From: Tolypothrix sp. PCC 7910
GTDB taxonomy: Bacteria > Cyanobacteriota > Cyanobacteriia > Cyanobacteriales > Nostocaceae
Length of the DNA: 64,000 nt
Direction: 5' to 3'
Assembly (NCBI RefSeq): GCF_011769525.1
Contig: NZ_CP050440.1
Span: 6,759,501-6,823,500 of the forward strand
Below are positions 35,364-44,644 of this stretch, one piece after another. Position 1 is the stretch's first letter; every line of letters starts with the position of its first letter. Made by a program: the position numbers and the translations under genes. Below the pieces are notes generated by a model. That model had not been told where the DNA came from. It saw nothing but the letters and a program-made list of their open reading frames with translations, and did no database searches.

Positions 35364-35615
35364 ATGAACGCTACCTCATCCATAGAGAACCTTAACTCAT
35401 TGGTGACCAAAGGGTTAAGGTTATTTATGAACGCTACCTCATCCATAGAGAAGCTTAACTCATTGGTGACCAAGGGGTTAGGGTTGTTTATCAACGCTAC
35501 CTCATCCATAGAGAAGCTTAACTCATTGGTGACTAAGGGGTTAGGGTTGTCTATCAATGAGATCTCCTTCGTTGAGAACCTTACCTCATTGGTAACCAAG
35601 CAGATAAATCTGGTT
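35364..35615. repeat. 63-bp tandem repeat, four units
   Basis: Units start at 35364, 35427, 35490 and 35553. The first three are nearly identical (AACGCTACCTCATCCATAGA...), the fourth diverges. The 63-bp period equals 21 codons, so frames stay open across all units on both strands. On the minus strand the unit reads NPNPLVTNELSFSMDEVALI; on the plus strand NATSSIEKLNSLVTKGLGLF. Confidence 0.9.
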
Positions 35616-35659
35616 TTGTGTATGTTAATTCTCAAAGGTGATTTGAAGCCAAAGGTGCA

Positions 35660-35690
35660 GATCCCCGACTTTTCCAAAAAGTCGGGGATC
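35660..35690 (-). terminator. Perfect hairpin after bioF
   Basis: GATCCCCGACTTTT and AAAAGTCGGGGATC form a 14-bp perfect stem with a 3-base loop, three bases beyond the bioF stop. There is no long T-run, so it could be a terminator or a dispersed palindrome placed at the gene end. Confidence 0.6.
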
Positions 35691-35693
35691 TAA

Positions 35694-36875
35694 TTACTGC
35701 TGATTCCGAATTACAAATTCTCCCAATGCTGCTACCAGCTGATCAATATGCGTTGCTTGATGGGTTGCCATTGCAGATATGCGAATGCGACTGGTGGGGA
35801 CGGTGGGGGGACGAATGGCTGGGGCAAAAATCCCCGCCTCTTGTAAAGCTTTACCTACTGCTAATGCGGCTGCGGCGCTGGGCAATTGAAAACATAATAT
35901 AGGTGATGCTGAAGGTAGTAATTTTAATTGAGCTACCTGTGTTTGCATTAACTTTTTTAAATAATCGACATTCGCCCATAATTGAGTGCGGCGTTGTGGT
36001 TCTTGTTGTACTATCTCAATTGCGGCTAAGGCGGCGGCTGTGTCTGCGGGTGAAAGGGCTGTGGTGTAAATCCAAGTAGGGGCGCGATTGCGTAAAAAGT
36101 CAATTAGGGTGGCACTCCCAGCAACATATCCGCCTAAACTACCTAAAGCTTTACTCAATGTGCCAATTTGAATTAATTGCTTACCTGTACAATCAAAGTG
36201 TTCTACACACCCTGCGCCAGTTTTACCTAGTACGCCAGTGGCGTGAGCTTCATCGACTAGCAGCATACAGCTAAATTCATCAGCTAAATCTAATAGTTCA
36301 GGTAAGGGACATAAATCGCCATCCATACTAAAAACGCTATCGGTGAGGATTAAACAGCGTCGGTAATTTTGTCTATTTTCAATTAAGTGATTTTTTAAAG
36401 CTGTGACATCACAGTGGGCATATTCAATTACTACCGCACCACTGAGAATTGCGCCATTTTTCAGGCTGGAGTGATTGTACTGGTCAGATAAAATTAAATC
36501 GCGCTTACCTACTAAAGCTGCGATCGCACCTAAATTGGCTAAATACCCGGAACTAAATACTATAGCATCTTCTGTTTGTTTTAAAGATGCGATCGCACTT
36601 TCTAATTGTCTATGTAATTCTCGATGTCCGCTAAGTAATCGAGAACCTGTGCTTCCTGTCCCAAATTCTTGAGTAGCTGCAACCCCGGCTTCAATTAATC
36701 GTCGATCCCCGGCTAATCCTAAATAGTCATTGCTGGCAAAATTAATTACTTCTCGCCCCCCTAGTAACACAGTAGCACCGGGAGTTCCTTGGATTGTTTG
36801 TACTGAGCGATACCAATCTGCCTTACGAATAGTTGTTAAAGACTGCTCTAGCCAAGCATAAGGATCTGTCGCCAT
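35694..36875 (-). CDS. bioF: 8-amino-7-oxononanoate synthase (BioF-like)
   Basis: The product has 393 residues from ATG 36875; a GTG three codons upstream is also open. It is a fold-type I PLP enzyme of the alpha-oxoamine synthase family, joining pimeloyl thioester and alanine in biotin synthesis. Visible motifs are [18 protein letters not shown], the [11 protein letters not shown]sp/His pair and PLP lysine in [13 protein letters not shown]. Its length is normal. The close alternative is glycine C-acetyltransferase (Kbl) or another oxoamine synthase; BioF is favoured by overall pattern. No other bio gene lies nearby. Confidence 0.85.
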   Translation of the reverse strand: MATDPYAWLEQSLTTIRKADWYRSVQTIQGTPGATVLLGGREVINFASNDYLGLAGDRRLIEAGVAATQEFGTGSTGSRLLSGHRELHRQLESAIASLKQTEDAIVFSSGYLANLGAIAALVGKRDLILSDQYNHSSLKNGAILSGAVVIEYAHCDVTALKNHLIENRQNYRRCLILTDSVFSMDGDLCPLPELLDLADEFSCMLLVDEAHATGVLGKTGAGCVEHFDCTGKQLIQIGTLSKALGSLGGYVAGSATLIDFLRNRAPTWIYTTALSPADTAAALAAIEIVQQEPQRRTQLWANVDYLKKLMQTQVAQLKLLPSASPILCFQLPSAAAALAVGKALQEAGIFAPAIRPPTVPTSRIRISAMATHQATHIDQLVAALGEFVIRNQQ

Positions 36876-37005
36876 ATTTAACACTCAGTACGTCTAACTA
36901 ACACATTTTAAGCTCCTTATATAGCAAGGCTTTTAGCCAACAGGAAAAATGCGTTTGTTTAATTGGTTGCGAGGGGATGTAATACTTTTGACTTTTGACT
37001 TTTGA

Positions 37006-37052
37006 ACGCCAGTTGCTACAAGTCGGCAAAGCCGCCCAACGCACTGGCTCCT
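37006..37052. repeat. GCCAGTTGCTAC/GCACTGGCTCC repeat
   Basis: AACGCCAGTTGCTACAAG ... CCAACGCACTGGCTCC in the bioF-ruvA gap. It is the same family as the 5949 element, reverse orientation. Confidence 0.7.
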
Positions 37053-37081
37053 TTTGACTTCCCCTCTGGGGTGCTCACAGT

Positions 37082-37717
37082 TTAGCACTCAGCTTGACTG
37101 CTCAGATGTGCGATCGCTTGTTTAATCCAGTCTTCCACATAAGCGTCTTTGGGCAGTCCAATGTCTTCGCCAACGACGTGCAAGGCGTGGCTAACTTCGT
37201 GGGGTGTATAACCCAAAGCAAAGAGAGTCATTTGCACTTCTTCGAGAATACCTGGTGCTGGCCCGCCTGTGGCGACGAAGAAACCAGCTGATTTACGCCA
37301 TTCGATTAGTTTGCTTTTCAGTTCTAAACAAATGCGTTCAGCGGTTTTCTTGCCAACACCAGGGGCTTGAATGAGAATTTGGATATTGGCAGCGATAATT
37401 GCTTGGACTAAATCGGGTAATTCCAAGGTGTCTAATAAAGTAATCGCTAACGCTGCACCAATACCACTGACGCTTTGCAAGTGCCGAAATAAGTCCCGTT
37501 CTGCTGGGGAAGCAAAGCCATACAGTAAGGGTACTTCTTCCCGGACTTGATAGTGGGTAAAGATTTGCACCACTCCTCCCGACTCTGGTAAAGACTTAGT
37601 CAGTCGTTGGGGAATTTGCAAATCATACCCAATGTTATTGACCTCAAGGGTCAAGATGACGCGATTACTTCCAACTGTTTGAACACCAGCAACGATACCT
37701 TTGAGATAACTAATCAT
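37082..37717 (-). CDS. ruvA: Holliday junction branch migration protein RuvA
   Basis: The product has 211 residues from ATG 37717; sixteen further codons upstream are open but lie within the preceding gene. It is a DNA-binding subunit that loads RuvB on Holliday junctions. The N-terminal OB-fold begins [10 protein letters not shown], helix-hairpin-helix motifs follow ([13 protein letters not shown] and [14 protein letters not shown]), and a C-terminal domain III contacts RuvB. The start overlaps the stop of the upstream phosphatase gene as ATGA, so the two are translationally coupled. ruvB and ruvC are not here. Confidence 0.95.
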   Translation of the reverse strand: MISYLKGIVAGVQTVGSNRVILTLEVNNIGYDLQIPQRLTKSLPESGGVVQIFTHYQVREEVPLLYGFASPAERDLFRHLQSVSGIGAALAITLLDTLELPDLVQAIIAANIQILIQAPGVGKKTAERICLELKSKLIEWRKSAGFFVATGGPAPGILEEVQMTLFALGYTPHEVSHALHVVGEDIGLPKDAYVEDWIKQAIAHLSSQAEC

Positions 37718-38463
37718 TCTAAAAATCCAAAATATTTTAGTCCTTCCAGAATGCCACCTGCACAAAAATCTTGTGCGAGGTAACGGTGATCAGCGGGATA
37801 CTCATTGTGCCACTGAAGTAACTCAGGGCGCGCATTCCCGACAATAATCCCCCGTTCGTTGCCTACAGCGAATAAAGCAATATCATTACCTGAATCACCA
37901 CAGACAACAGTTTGTTCGGCTGCAAATTTCCACTTTTGACGTAAAAATTGCATTGCCTGACCTTTATCGCTGGAAAGGGGAACAATGTCAAGATCAATTC
38001 CACTGCTGTAGATTAACTTTATCTGTAAATTATATTTTTGCAACTGTAGCTCAAGTTGCGATAAAATACCAGGTGCTACTGCTTGTTCTAAGAAAAAGCT
38101 GACTTTAAAGGGACGCTGTTCGGAATCTGGTTGCAAAATTAACTCAGGATATTTTTCAGTTACCGATAATACTACATCGCGCTCCCAATTAGGCGAGAGA
38201 ATTTCTGACCAACCAGCATCAGGGGTATCACTACCATCGAGGTAAATTTCCGTACCCACAGATAAGACGAGGGCATCTGGTTGCATTAAGTTTTTTTCAA
38301 TTTGCAATTCTCGATATAATTTTGGCGATCGCCCTGTCGCATAGACAATTTTAGTACCGTATGCTTGGCGATGTTGCTCTAGGCGATCGCTTAATTCTAC
38401 AAGTGCTTCATCATTGCCGACAAAGGTATGGTCTAAGTCAGTGACAAATAAAAAACGGCTCAC
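37714..38463 (-). CDS. spp: Sucrose-phosphate phosphatase
   Basis: The product is a 249-residue HAD-family (Cof-type cap) enzyme that removes phosphate from sucrose 6-phosphate, the last step of sucrose synthesis. Motif I is VTDLDHT (nucleophile Asp9, acid Asp11), motif II YATGRSP, motif III Lys in SSDKG, motif [12 protein letters not shown] start at 38463 with AAGGAG just upstream. In cyanobacteria sucrose serves salt and drought tolerance and carbon supply to heterocysts. The overlap with ruvA seems a chance operon. Mannosylglycerate phosphatase-like enzymes are a less likely reading. Confidence 0.85.
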   Translation of the reverse strand: MSRFLFVTDLDHTFVGNDEALVELSDRLEQHRQAYGTKIVYATGRSPKLYRELQIEKNLMQPDALVLSVGTEIYLDGSDTPDAGWSEILSPNWERDVVLSVTEKYPELILQPDSEQRPFKVSFFLEQAVAPGILSQLELQLQKYNLQIKLIYSSGIDLDIVPLSSDKGQAMQFLRQKWKFAAEQTVVCGDSGNDIALFAVGNERGIIVGNARPELLQWHNEYPADHRYLAQDFCAGGILEGLKYFGFLE

Positions 38464-38566
38464 AGCAACTCCTTAGGTTAGATTTTCCACCAACAACTAA
38501 GCTAAAACATAAGGGACTGTGAAGGAAAAAATATCTATCGCTTTCTATAATTTTTGCGCTGACGTA

Positions 38567-38596
38567 GGATGCGTTAGCGATCAGCGTAACGCATCC
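38567..38596. repeat. GATGCGTTAGCG-type palindrome, copy 4
   Basis: GGATGCGTTAGCG...CGTAACGCATCC. The flanks GACGTA and AGCCTC are repeated around copy 5, showing duplication of a larger unit. Confidence 0.85.
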
Positions 38597-38624
38597 AGCC
38601 TCAACGCAATTTAGCACCGACGTA

Positions 38625-38654
38625 GGATGCGTTAGCGATTAGCGTAACGCATCC
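38625..38654. repeat. GATGCGTTAGCG-type palindrome, copy 5
   Basis: It is identical to copy 4 except for one loop base (ATT in place of ATC), 58 bp further on. Confidence 0.85.
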
Positions 38655-38694
38655 AGCCTCTGTTAAGAATTTTTCGCTATGATTTCGGGATGAT

Positions 38695-38815
38695 GCAGAC
38701 GCGATGAATCGTTTGTGCCGCAGACGCGATGAATCGTTTGTGCCGCAGACGCGATGAATCGTTTGTGCCGCAGACGCGATGAATCGTTTGTGCCGCAGAC
38801 GCGATGAATCGCGTC
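38695..38815. repeat. 25-bp tandem repeat, four full units plus one partial
   Basis: Unit GCAGACGCGATGAATCG plus TTTGTGCC, starting at 38695, 38720, 38745 and 38770; a fifth, partial unit from 38795 ends in a perfect GACGCGAT/ATCGCGTC hairpin. The units abut without spacers, so it is a minisatellite and not a CRISPR array. Confidence 0.9.
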
Positions 38816-38836
38816 TCTACAAGATTTAAAGGTCAA

Positions 38837-40348
38837 CTATCCCAAAAACAACTTGTAGGCGGGGTTCTTGTTTTCATCCCAATACTGGTAACCAAGAGTA
38901 TCTAGAAATGCTTGCCACTCTGCCATCTCTTGCGGTGGAACTTGAATACCGACGACAATTTTTCCGTAGTCTGCCCCATTATTACGGTAGTGGAACATAC
39001 TAATATTCCAGTTAGGACTCATAGAACCGACGAATTTCATTAACGCCCCAGGGCGTTCGGGGAATTCAAAGCGGTAAAGTAGTTCATGTTCTGCTAGGGG
39101 CGAATGTCCGCCTACCATGTGGCGTAGATGCAGTTTTGTCAGTTCGTCGTCGGTGAGGTCGATGGTTTGAAAGCCGCAACCTTCAAAGGTTTCTCGCATC
39201 TTTACCGCATCGGCGCGGTTTTGAACTTGCAAGCCCACAAAAATATGTGCTTCTTGTTCACTAGCAATGCGATAGTTAAACTCAGTTAAATTACGATTGC
39301 CGATACATTCACAAAATTTCCGCAGACTCCCCCGTTCTTCGGGAATGGTAACTGCAAAAATAGCTTCGCGGCGTTCCCCCAGTTCAGCGCGTTCAGCGAC
39401 AAAGCGCAAACGGTCGAAGTTCATGTTCGCACCACAGGCGACAGCTACTAAGGTTTGTCCTTCAATTTGCTCTCGTTCCGCGTAGGCTTTGGCAGCTGCG
39501 ATCGCCAATGCCCCCGCAGGTTCTAAAATGGAACGGGTATCTTCAAATACATCTTTAATAGCGGCACAGGTATCATCGGTATCTACCAAGATGATTTCAT
39601 CTACATATTGCTGACACAAGTGAAAGGTTTCTTCTCCCACTTCCCGCACTGCTACGCCATCAGCAAATAAACCCACTTGGGGTAATCTCACCCGATGTCC
39701 AGCTTTCAGCGATTGACTCATCGCGTCTGCATCCACAGGTTCTACGCCAATTATCTTGATTTCTGGACGCAAGCGCTTTACATAAGCCGCAATCCCCGCA
39801 ATTAATCCGCCACCACCAATCGCCACAAAAATTGCATGGATAGGTTGTTGATATTGCCGTAAAATTTCCATGCCGATGGTTCCTTGTCCGGCTATGACAT
39901 CGGGATCATCAAAGGGGTGAATGAAGGTAAGTCCCTTTTCAGCTTCTAGTTGTCGCGCATAAGCATAAGCATCATCATAGGTATTACCATGTAACACCAC
40001 GTGCCCACCCCTAGCTTTGACTGCATCCACCTTTACCTGGGGTGTAGTTACTGGCATCACAATAATAGCTTGCGTTCCCAAGCGGCTAGCAGATAAAGCG
40101 ACTCCTTGGGCATGGTTTCCCGCAGACGCAGCAATCACACCTTGCTTTAATAAATCTGGTGGCAGGTTTACCATCTTGTTATAAGCGCCACGCAGCTTAA
40201 AAGAAAATACTGATTGCATATCTTCTCGCTTCAGCAATAGCTTATTGTTCAGTCTGCGAGACAGATTCGGCGCATACTCTAAAGGTGTTTCCTGGGCAAC
40301 ATCATATACACGGGCAGTGAGAATTTGAACCAGGTAGTCACAATACAT
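38837..40348 (-). CDS. ilvA: Threonine ammonia-lyase, biosynthetic
   Basis: The product has 503 residues from ATG 40348 (a TTG three codons upstream is open). It is a PLP enzyme that converts threonine to 2-oxobutanoate, first step of isoleucine synthesis. The catalytic domain (1 to about 320) shows the PLP lysine in SFKLRGAYNKM, SAGNHAQGVA and GGGGLIAG. The C-terminal part (about 325-500) holds two ACT-like regulatory domains (NLTEFNYRI, ERPGALMKFV), as expected for the isoleucine-inhibited form. The length is normal. It stands alone. Confidence 0.96.
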   Translation of the reverse strand: MYCDYLVQILTARVYDVAQETPLEYAPNLSRRLNNKLLLKREDMQSVFSFKLRGAYNKMVNLPPDLLKQGVIAASAGNHAQGVALSASRLGTQAIIVMPVTTPQVKVDAVKARGGHVVLHGNTYDDAYAYARQLEAEKGLTFIHPFDDPDVIAGQGTIGMEILRQYQQPIHAIFVAIGGGGLIAGIAAYVKRLRPEIKIIGVEPVDADAMSQSLKAGHRVRLPQVGLFADGVAVREVGEETFHLCQQYVDEIILVDTDDTCAAIKDVFEDTRSILEPAGALAIAAAKAYAEREQIEGQTLVAVACGANMNFDRLRFVAERAELGERREAIFAVTIPEERGSLRKFCECIGNRNLTEFNYRIASEQEAHIFVGLQVQNRADAVKMRETFEGCGFQTIDLTDDELTKLHLRHMVGGHSPLAEHELLYRFEFPERPGALMKFVGSMSPNWNISMFHYRNNGADYGKIVVGIQVPPQEMAEWQAFLDTLGYQYWDENKNPAYKLFLG

Positions 40349-40938
40349 GAGCGTCAAGGGGGTAGCAGATGCCGGATGGAGAATAATTGTACGCTAATTT
40401 TGGGGCATTGGGCATGGGGCATTGGGCATTGATGAGGCTTTTAGATTTGGTGGTGAGTGTTTGATAGTTGTGAATGAATTAGGATTTATGCCAATTGAAA
40501 CCAAGAATGCGATAAATGGGTAGGGGCAAGGCAATGCCTTGCCCTCAGAAACGATTTCGGTATCGCCTTGATTGCCCTGAAGAATGATTTCGGTATCGGC
40601 AACATGATTTGAATTGATACGACGCATTGGCAATGGGGTTGATGGTAAATATATCCGCGCTATAAAGGGTTTGGCAGTGCCAAACCCCTACGGTTTATTG
40701 GTATTTTTTGATTGATTTGCAATTTAGTGAATTTATTTACCTCAAAACTGCATAACCCCCAACCTGCTGAGAACTATATAACAATGAGTCATCAAACAAT
40801 GCTGGTGTTGCGGTTAAATTATGCCAAAATTTAGTTCAATTTACTAATTATTTAGTATATTTCTTGATCAAATGGCTTAATGTAATTACTTAAGCTCCAT
40901 ACTTCCCTTGTCTTTAACTTTATAGTTCATCCTTCAGT
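40349..40938. other. Gene-free divergent region
   Basis: About 590 bp between divergent ilvA and the CHAT gene. It has a GGGCATTGGGGCATGGG heptamer tract (40397-40430), two GGCAAGGCAATGCCTTGCC / GGCAGTGCCAAACCCC hairpin-type repeats near 40525-40690 and ATTGGTAT ends related to the ATACCAATT family. A 79-codon frame here consists of translated repeat and is rejected. Confidence 0.6.
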
Positions 40939-43614
40939 ATGCGCTTTGCCAACATTGGTCTGAGTTTCCTCGCCCTCATTATCGCTACTGCGTCCACACC
41001 AATAACTTTCAGGCTTTGGGCCTCACCAGGAGAGTTACGAGTACTGGCGCAAACACCAGCCGACCGCAAAGCCGAAGCAGATAGATTGTTTGAGCAAGGT
41101 AATGAGCAATATCAAACCAGTCAATTTGAAGCAGCATTAAAATCTTGGCAACAAGCACTAATTATCTATCGCCAAATCAAAGACCGTAAAGGGGAAGGAC
41201 AATCTCTGGGCAATCTGGGAATTGCCTACTTTAACTTAGGAGACTATACCAAAGCTATTGACTACCAGCAGCAGAGATTGGAGATCGCCAGAGCAATCAA
41301 AGACCGCCAAGGGGAAGGTCACTCTCTGGGCAATCTGGGAAATGCTTACAATGCCCTAGGAGAATACACCAAAGCCATCGATTACTACCAGCAGAGTTTG
41401 GCAATCGCCAGGGAAATCAAAGACCGTCAAGGGGAGGGTGCTGCTCTGGGCAATCTGGGAAATGCTTATGATGCCCTAGGAGACTACACCAAAGCCATTG
41501 ACTACCAGCAACAGAGATTGGAGATCGCCAGAGCAATCAAAGACCGTAAAGGGGAGGGACAATCTCTAGGTAATTTGGGAAATGCTTACTATGTCCTAGG
41601 AGACTACTCCAAAGCCATTAATTACTACTCAAAAAGATTGGCGATCGCTCTTGAAATCAAAGACCGTAAAGGAGAAGGAAATGCTCTGGGCAATTTGGGA
41701 AATGCTTACAATGCTCTAGGAGAATACACTAAAGCCATTGACTACCACTCAAAAAGATTAGCAATTGCTCTTGAAATCAAAGACCGTCATGGGCAGGGAC
41801 AATCTTTGGGAAATCTGGGCAATGCTTACTATGCCTTAGGAGACTACACCAAAGCTATTGACTACCACTCAAAAAGATTGGCCATCGCTCTTGAAATCAA
41901 AGACCGTTTAGGGGAGGGAAATGCTCTGGGAAATCTGGGCAATGCTTACCATGCCCTAGGAGACTACACTAAAGCCATTGACTACCACTCAAAAAGATTG
42001 GCGATCGTCAGGGAAATCAAAGACCGTTTAGGGGAGGGAAATGCTTTGGGAAATCTGGGCAATGCTTATAGTGCCCTAGGAGAATACACCAAAGCCATTG
42101 ATTACCACTCAAAAAGTTTGGCGATCGCTCTTGAAATTAAAGACCGTAAAGGAGAAGGAAATGCTCTGAACAATCTAGGTTTCGCTTACCAAAAATCCGG
42201 CAATCTCAAAGTAGCAGAAACAACCCTACGTACTGGGATTGAAGTCTGGGAATCTTTTAGGGAAAGGCTGGGTGAAAATGATAGCTACAAAGTCTCAATT
42301 TTTGAAGAACAAGCTCGCACCTACCGCCAACTACAACAAGTCCTGATTGCTCTCAATAAAACCAATGAGGCTTTAGAAATTTCTGAACGCGGTCGTTCTC
42401 GGGCGTTTGTGGAATTATTAACTACACGCTTGTCTAACAATACTGCTCCTCAGCCCTCAGAAAAACCGACAATATCCCTATTGCAACAAATCGCCAAACA
42501 ACAAAACGCTACCCTGGTTGAATATTCAATTGTTTATGATGATTTTAAGATTCAGGGTAAGCGAGAAATCAAAGAATTAGAACTTTACATTTGGGTAATC
42601 AAACCCACAGGTGAAGTCACTTTCCGCAAAGCTGACCTCAAACCTTTATGGCAAAAAGAAAATACAACTTTAGCTCAATTAGTCACCCAAAGCCGCGAGT
42701 CAATTAGTGTCAGAGGTCGGGGTATTACAGTAACTCACAACCCCAATCGAGCCAAAGTAAAACAACGCTTTCAAAAGCTGCACGAATTATTAATTAATCC
42801 CATCGCCGACCTCCTACCGAAAAACCCTGATGAGCGAGTGACGTTTATACCGCAATCATCTTTATTCCTTGTCCCCTTCGCCGCTTTACAAGATGATCAA
42901 GGTAAATATTTAATTGAAAAACACACTATCCTCACTGCCCCAGCAATTCAGGTTTTAGATTTAACTCGTCAACAACGGCAACGAGTTTTGGGTAATCAAG
43001 CGCTAGTTATGGGCAATCCTACCATGCCCAGCGTTCCCCCCAAAGTCGGCGAAGCACCCCAACAATTACCGGACTTACCAGGTGCGGAAACAGAAGCTAA
43101 AGAAATATCCCAACTTTTGAACACCAAAGCCATCACAGGTAAAGATGCGACTAAAGCGGCTTTTGTGCAAAGATTACCGCAAGCGAGATTTATTCATCTT
43201 GCTACCCACGGCTTACTTGATGATTTTAAAGGCTTAGGTGTCCCCGGTGCTGTGGCTCTTGCCCCTAATGGTAAAGATAACGGCTTACTAACTGCCAATG
43301 AAATCATAGATTTAAAAATTAACGCCGAATTAGTTGTTTTAAGCGCTTGCGATACCGCTCAAGGTAAGCTCACAGGCGATGGTGTAATTGGTTTATCTCG
43401 CGCTTTAATTTCTGCGGGTGCGCCAAGTGTGATTGTCACATTATGGTCAATTCCCGATAGTCCTTCCGCATTATTAATGGGAGAATTTTACCGCCAGTTA
43501 CAGAAAAATCCTGATAAAGCTCAAGCACTGCGCCAAGCGATGTTGACAACGATGAAACAGCATCCTAGTCCTAGCGCTTGGGCTGCATTTACTTTGATTG
43601 GCGAGGCGAAGTAA
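40939..43614 (+). CDS. Secreted TPR protein with CHAT peptidase domain
   Basis: The product has 891 residues. An N-terminal hydrophobic segment (about 4-20) looks like a signal or anchor. One TPR at about 50-80 is followed by eight near-identical 40-residue repeats (81-400) of the type KDRxGEGxxLGNLGNAYxALG, then one degenerate unit. The C-terminal CHAT domain (about 600-890) has a caspase-like dyad: His757 in ATHGL and Cys804 in LSACDTA. Bacterial CHAT proteins are cysteine proteases or scaffolds; some act in programmed death, others have no known target. No cognate substrate gene adjoins. The MtfA-like peptidase gene follows after 58 bp. Confidence 0.92.
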   Translation: MRFANIGLSFLALIIATASTPITFRLWASPGELRVLAQTPADRKAEADRLFEQGNEQYQTSQFEAALKSWQQALIIYRQIKDRKGEGQSLGNLGIAYFNLGDYTKAIDYQQQRLEIARAIKDRQGEGHSLGNLGNAYNALGEYTKAIDYYQQSLAIAREIKDRQGEGAALGNLGNAYDALGDYTKAIDYQQQRLEIARAIKDRKGEGQSLGNLGNAYYVLGDYSKAINYYSKRLAIALEIKDRKGEGNALGNLGNAYNALGEYTKAIDYHSKRLAIALEIKDRHGQGQSLGNLGNAYYALGDYTKAIDYHSKRLAIALEIKDRLGEGNALGNLGNAYHALGDYTKAIDYHSKRLAIVREIKDRLGEGNALGNLGNAYSALGEYTKAIDYHSKSLAIALEIKDRKGEGNALNNLGFAYQKSGNLKVAETTLRTGIEVWESFRERLGENDSYKVSIFEEQARTYRQLQQVLIALNKTNEALEISERGRSRAFVELLTTRLSNNTAPQPSEKPTISLLQQIAKQQNATLVEYSIVYDDFKIQGKREIKELELYIWVIKPTGEVTFRKADLKPLWQKENTTLAQLVTQSRESISVRGRGITVTHNPNRAKVKQRFQKLHELLINPIADLLPKNPDERVTFIPQSSLFLVPFAALQDDQGKYLIEKHTILTAPAIQVLDLTRQQRQRVLGNQALVMGNPTMPSVPPKVGEAPQQLPDLPGAETEAKEISQLLNTKAITGKDATKAAFVQRLPQARFIHLATHGLLDDFKGLGVPGAVALAPNGKDNGLLTANEIIDLKINAELVVLSACDTAQGKLTGDGVIGLSRALISAGAPSVIVTLWSIPDSPSALLMGEFYRQLQKNPDKAQALRQAMLTTMKQHPSPSAWAAFTLIGEAK
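41179..42138 (+). repeat. Eight 120-bp coding tandem repeats (TPR units)
   Basis: The period is exactly 120 bp. Units are highly similar at nucleotide level, especially 4 to 8, which share ACTCAAAAAGATTGGCGATCGC-like text in pieces. This signals recent duplication or gene conversion and likely copy-number variation between strains. Confidence 0.9.
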
Positions 43615-43672
43615 TTTTATGCGGGTAAAGTATAGTGTTGTGCGATCGCAATCCTATTAATTCTCAAAACCC

Positions 43673-44503
43673 ATGATACCAGCAATAATTGCCTTTCTCA
43701 TTATTGGCATAACTATCACGGCAATTTTAATCAGTCCCCTGTTAATTAAACAGCGCCGCAAACGTTTAAAATCTCGAACTTTTCCACCACTATGGAATGC
43801 CATTATTGAAAATAACCTGCCGATTTATCTCCACCTCTCGCCCCCAGAACGCAGACGGCTACAAGGACATATTCAAGTATTCTTAACTGAGAAACAATTC
43901 ATTGGCTGTAAGGGATTACAAGTCACAGAAGAAATGAAATTAACTATTGCATCTGTGGCTTGTTTGTTATTACTCAATGAACGAGGCGAATACTTCTCAA
44001 AATTGCGTTCAATTTTAGTTTATCCCAGCACTTATTTAGTAACTGAAACCGTCGCTACTGGAGAGTATGTAGTCGAAGAAAGGCGAGAAGCCAGATTAGG
44101 TGAATCTTGGAGTCGTGATCAAGTCGTACTTTCTTGGGAACAGGTGCAACAAGACACTCAAAACTGGCAAGATGGGCATAATGTGGTGCTGCATGAATTT
44201 GCCCATCAATTAGATCAAGAAGATGGTAAAGCTGAGGGTGTACCTATTTTGCCTAATAAATCAGATTACCCAGTTTGGGCGCAGGTAATGACTGCAGAAT
44301 ATCAACAACTCTGCAATGATGTGCAGCAAGGCGTAAAAACTGTAATTGATAGCTATGGTGCAACTAATCCCGCCGAGTTTTTCGCCGTCGCCACAGAAAC
44401 CTTTTTTGAAAAGCCTCATCAGTTGTTAAATCAGCATCCGCGATTGTATGAGTTACTCCAACGTTATTATCAAATTAATCCTCGACAATGGGTTGATAAA
44501 TAA
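43673..44503 (+). CDS. mtfA: MtfA-like zinc peptidase
   Basis: The product has 276 residues. One N-terminal TM helix (about 3-25) precedes the catalytic domain. The zinc motif HEFAHQLD is at 174-181, followed by the distal Glu in NPAEFFAVATETFFE, the pattern of the M90 peptidase family (MtfA/DUF980). In Escherichia coli MtfA binds the repressor Mlc and has aminopeptidase activity; Mlc is not expected in cyanobacteria, so the role here is open. The TM anchor differs from the soluble E. coli protein. It probably shares a transcript with the CHAT gene. Confidence 0.87.
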   Translation: MIPAIIAFLIIGITITAILISPLLIKQRRKRLKSRTFPPLWNAIIENNLPIYLHLSPPERRRLQGHIQVFLTEKQFIGCKGLQVTEEMKLTIASVACLLLLNERGEYFSKLRSILVYPSTYLVTETVATGEYVVEERREARLGESWSRDQVVLSWEQVQQDTQNWQDGHNVVLHEFAHQLDQEDGKAEGVPILPNKSDYPVWAQVMTAEYQQLCNDVQQGVKTVIDSYGATNPAEFFAVATETFFEKPHQLLNQHPRLYELLQRYYQINPRQWVDK

Positions 44504-44568
44504 AGATTTAAGGTAGGGTGTATTATTGCTGAGGGTATGACACCTTAAACCTTTGATCATGCGTCGGT

Positions 44569-44639
44569 GCGTTGCGCTGCGCGACAACACAACGCCAGTT
44601 GCTACAACGGAGGGAACCTCCGCAACGCACTGGCTCCCC
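44569..44639. repeat. Composite repeat: GGTGCGTTGCGC hairpin plus GCCAGTTGCTAC element
   Basis: The first part is the reverse complement of the 32536 repeat; the second (44592-44639) is the CGCCAGTTGCTACAAC...GCACTGGCTCC family. Both lie in the convergent gap between mtfA and the phosphorylase gene. Confidence 0.7.
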
Positions 44640-44644
44640 TACTT

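Larger units (their letters stand above)
34906..35693. other. Repeat-dense region between kinase and bioF
   Basis: About 790 bp. From left to right: AT-rich leader of the kinase gene, a 101-bp block duplicated at 35106-35206 and 35246-35346, four units of a 63-bp tandem repeat (35364-35615), and a perfect hairpin (35660-35690). Open frames cross the tandem on both strands (see findings). I do not call either a gene. Confidence 0.7.
38464..38836. other. Repeat-only intergenic stretch
   Basis: A gap of 373 bp with two TGCGTTAGCG palindromes inside a directly duplicated unit of about 42 bp and a 25-bp tandem array. No coding frame is supported. Confidence 0.7.

Noticed and set aside
35264-35677. 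137-codon minus-strand ORF across the 63-bp repeats
   Set aside because: Start is TTG inside a hairpin, no ribosome site, and an equally long frame exists on the other strand. Kept as a finding, not as a gene.
35358-35693. 111-codon plus-strand ORF across the 63-bp repeats
   Set aside because: No ribosome site; ends inside the bioF terminal hairpin; see the finding.
38695-38815. Possible CRISPR array
   Set aside because: The 25-bp units abut directly with no unique spacers, and no cas gene is near. It is a minisatellite.
40394-40633. 79-codon minus-strand frame between ilvA and the CHAT gene
   Set aside because: Its C-terminus is translated heptamer repeat (MPNAPCPM) and it contains palindromic repeat text.
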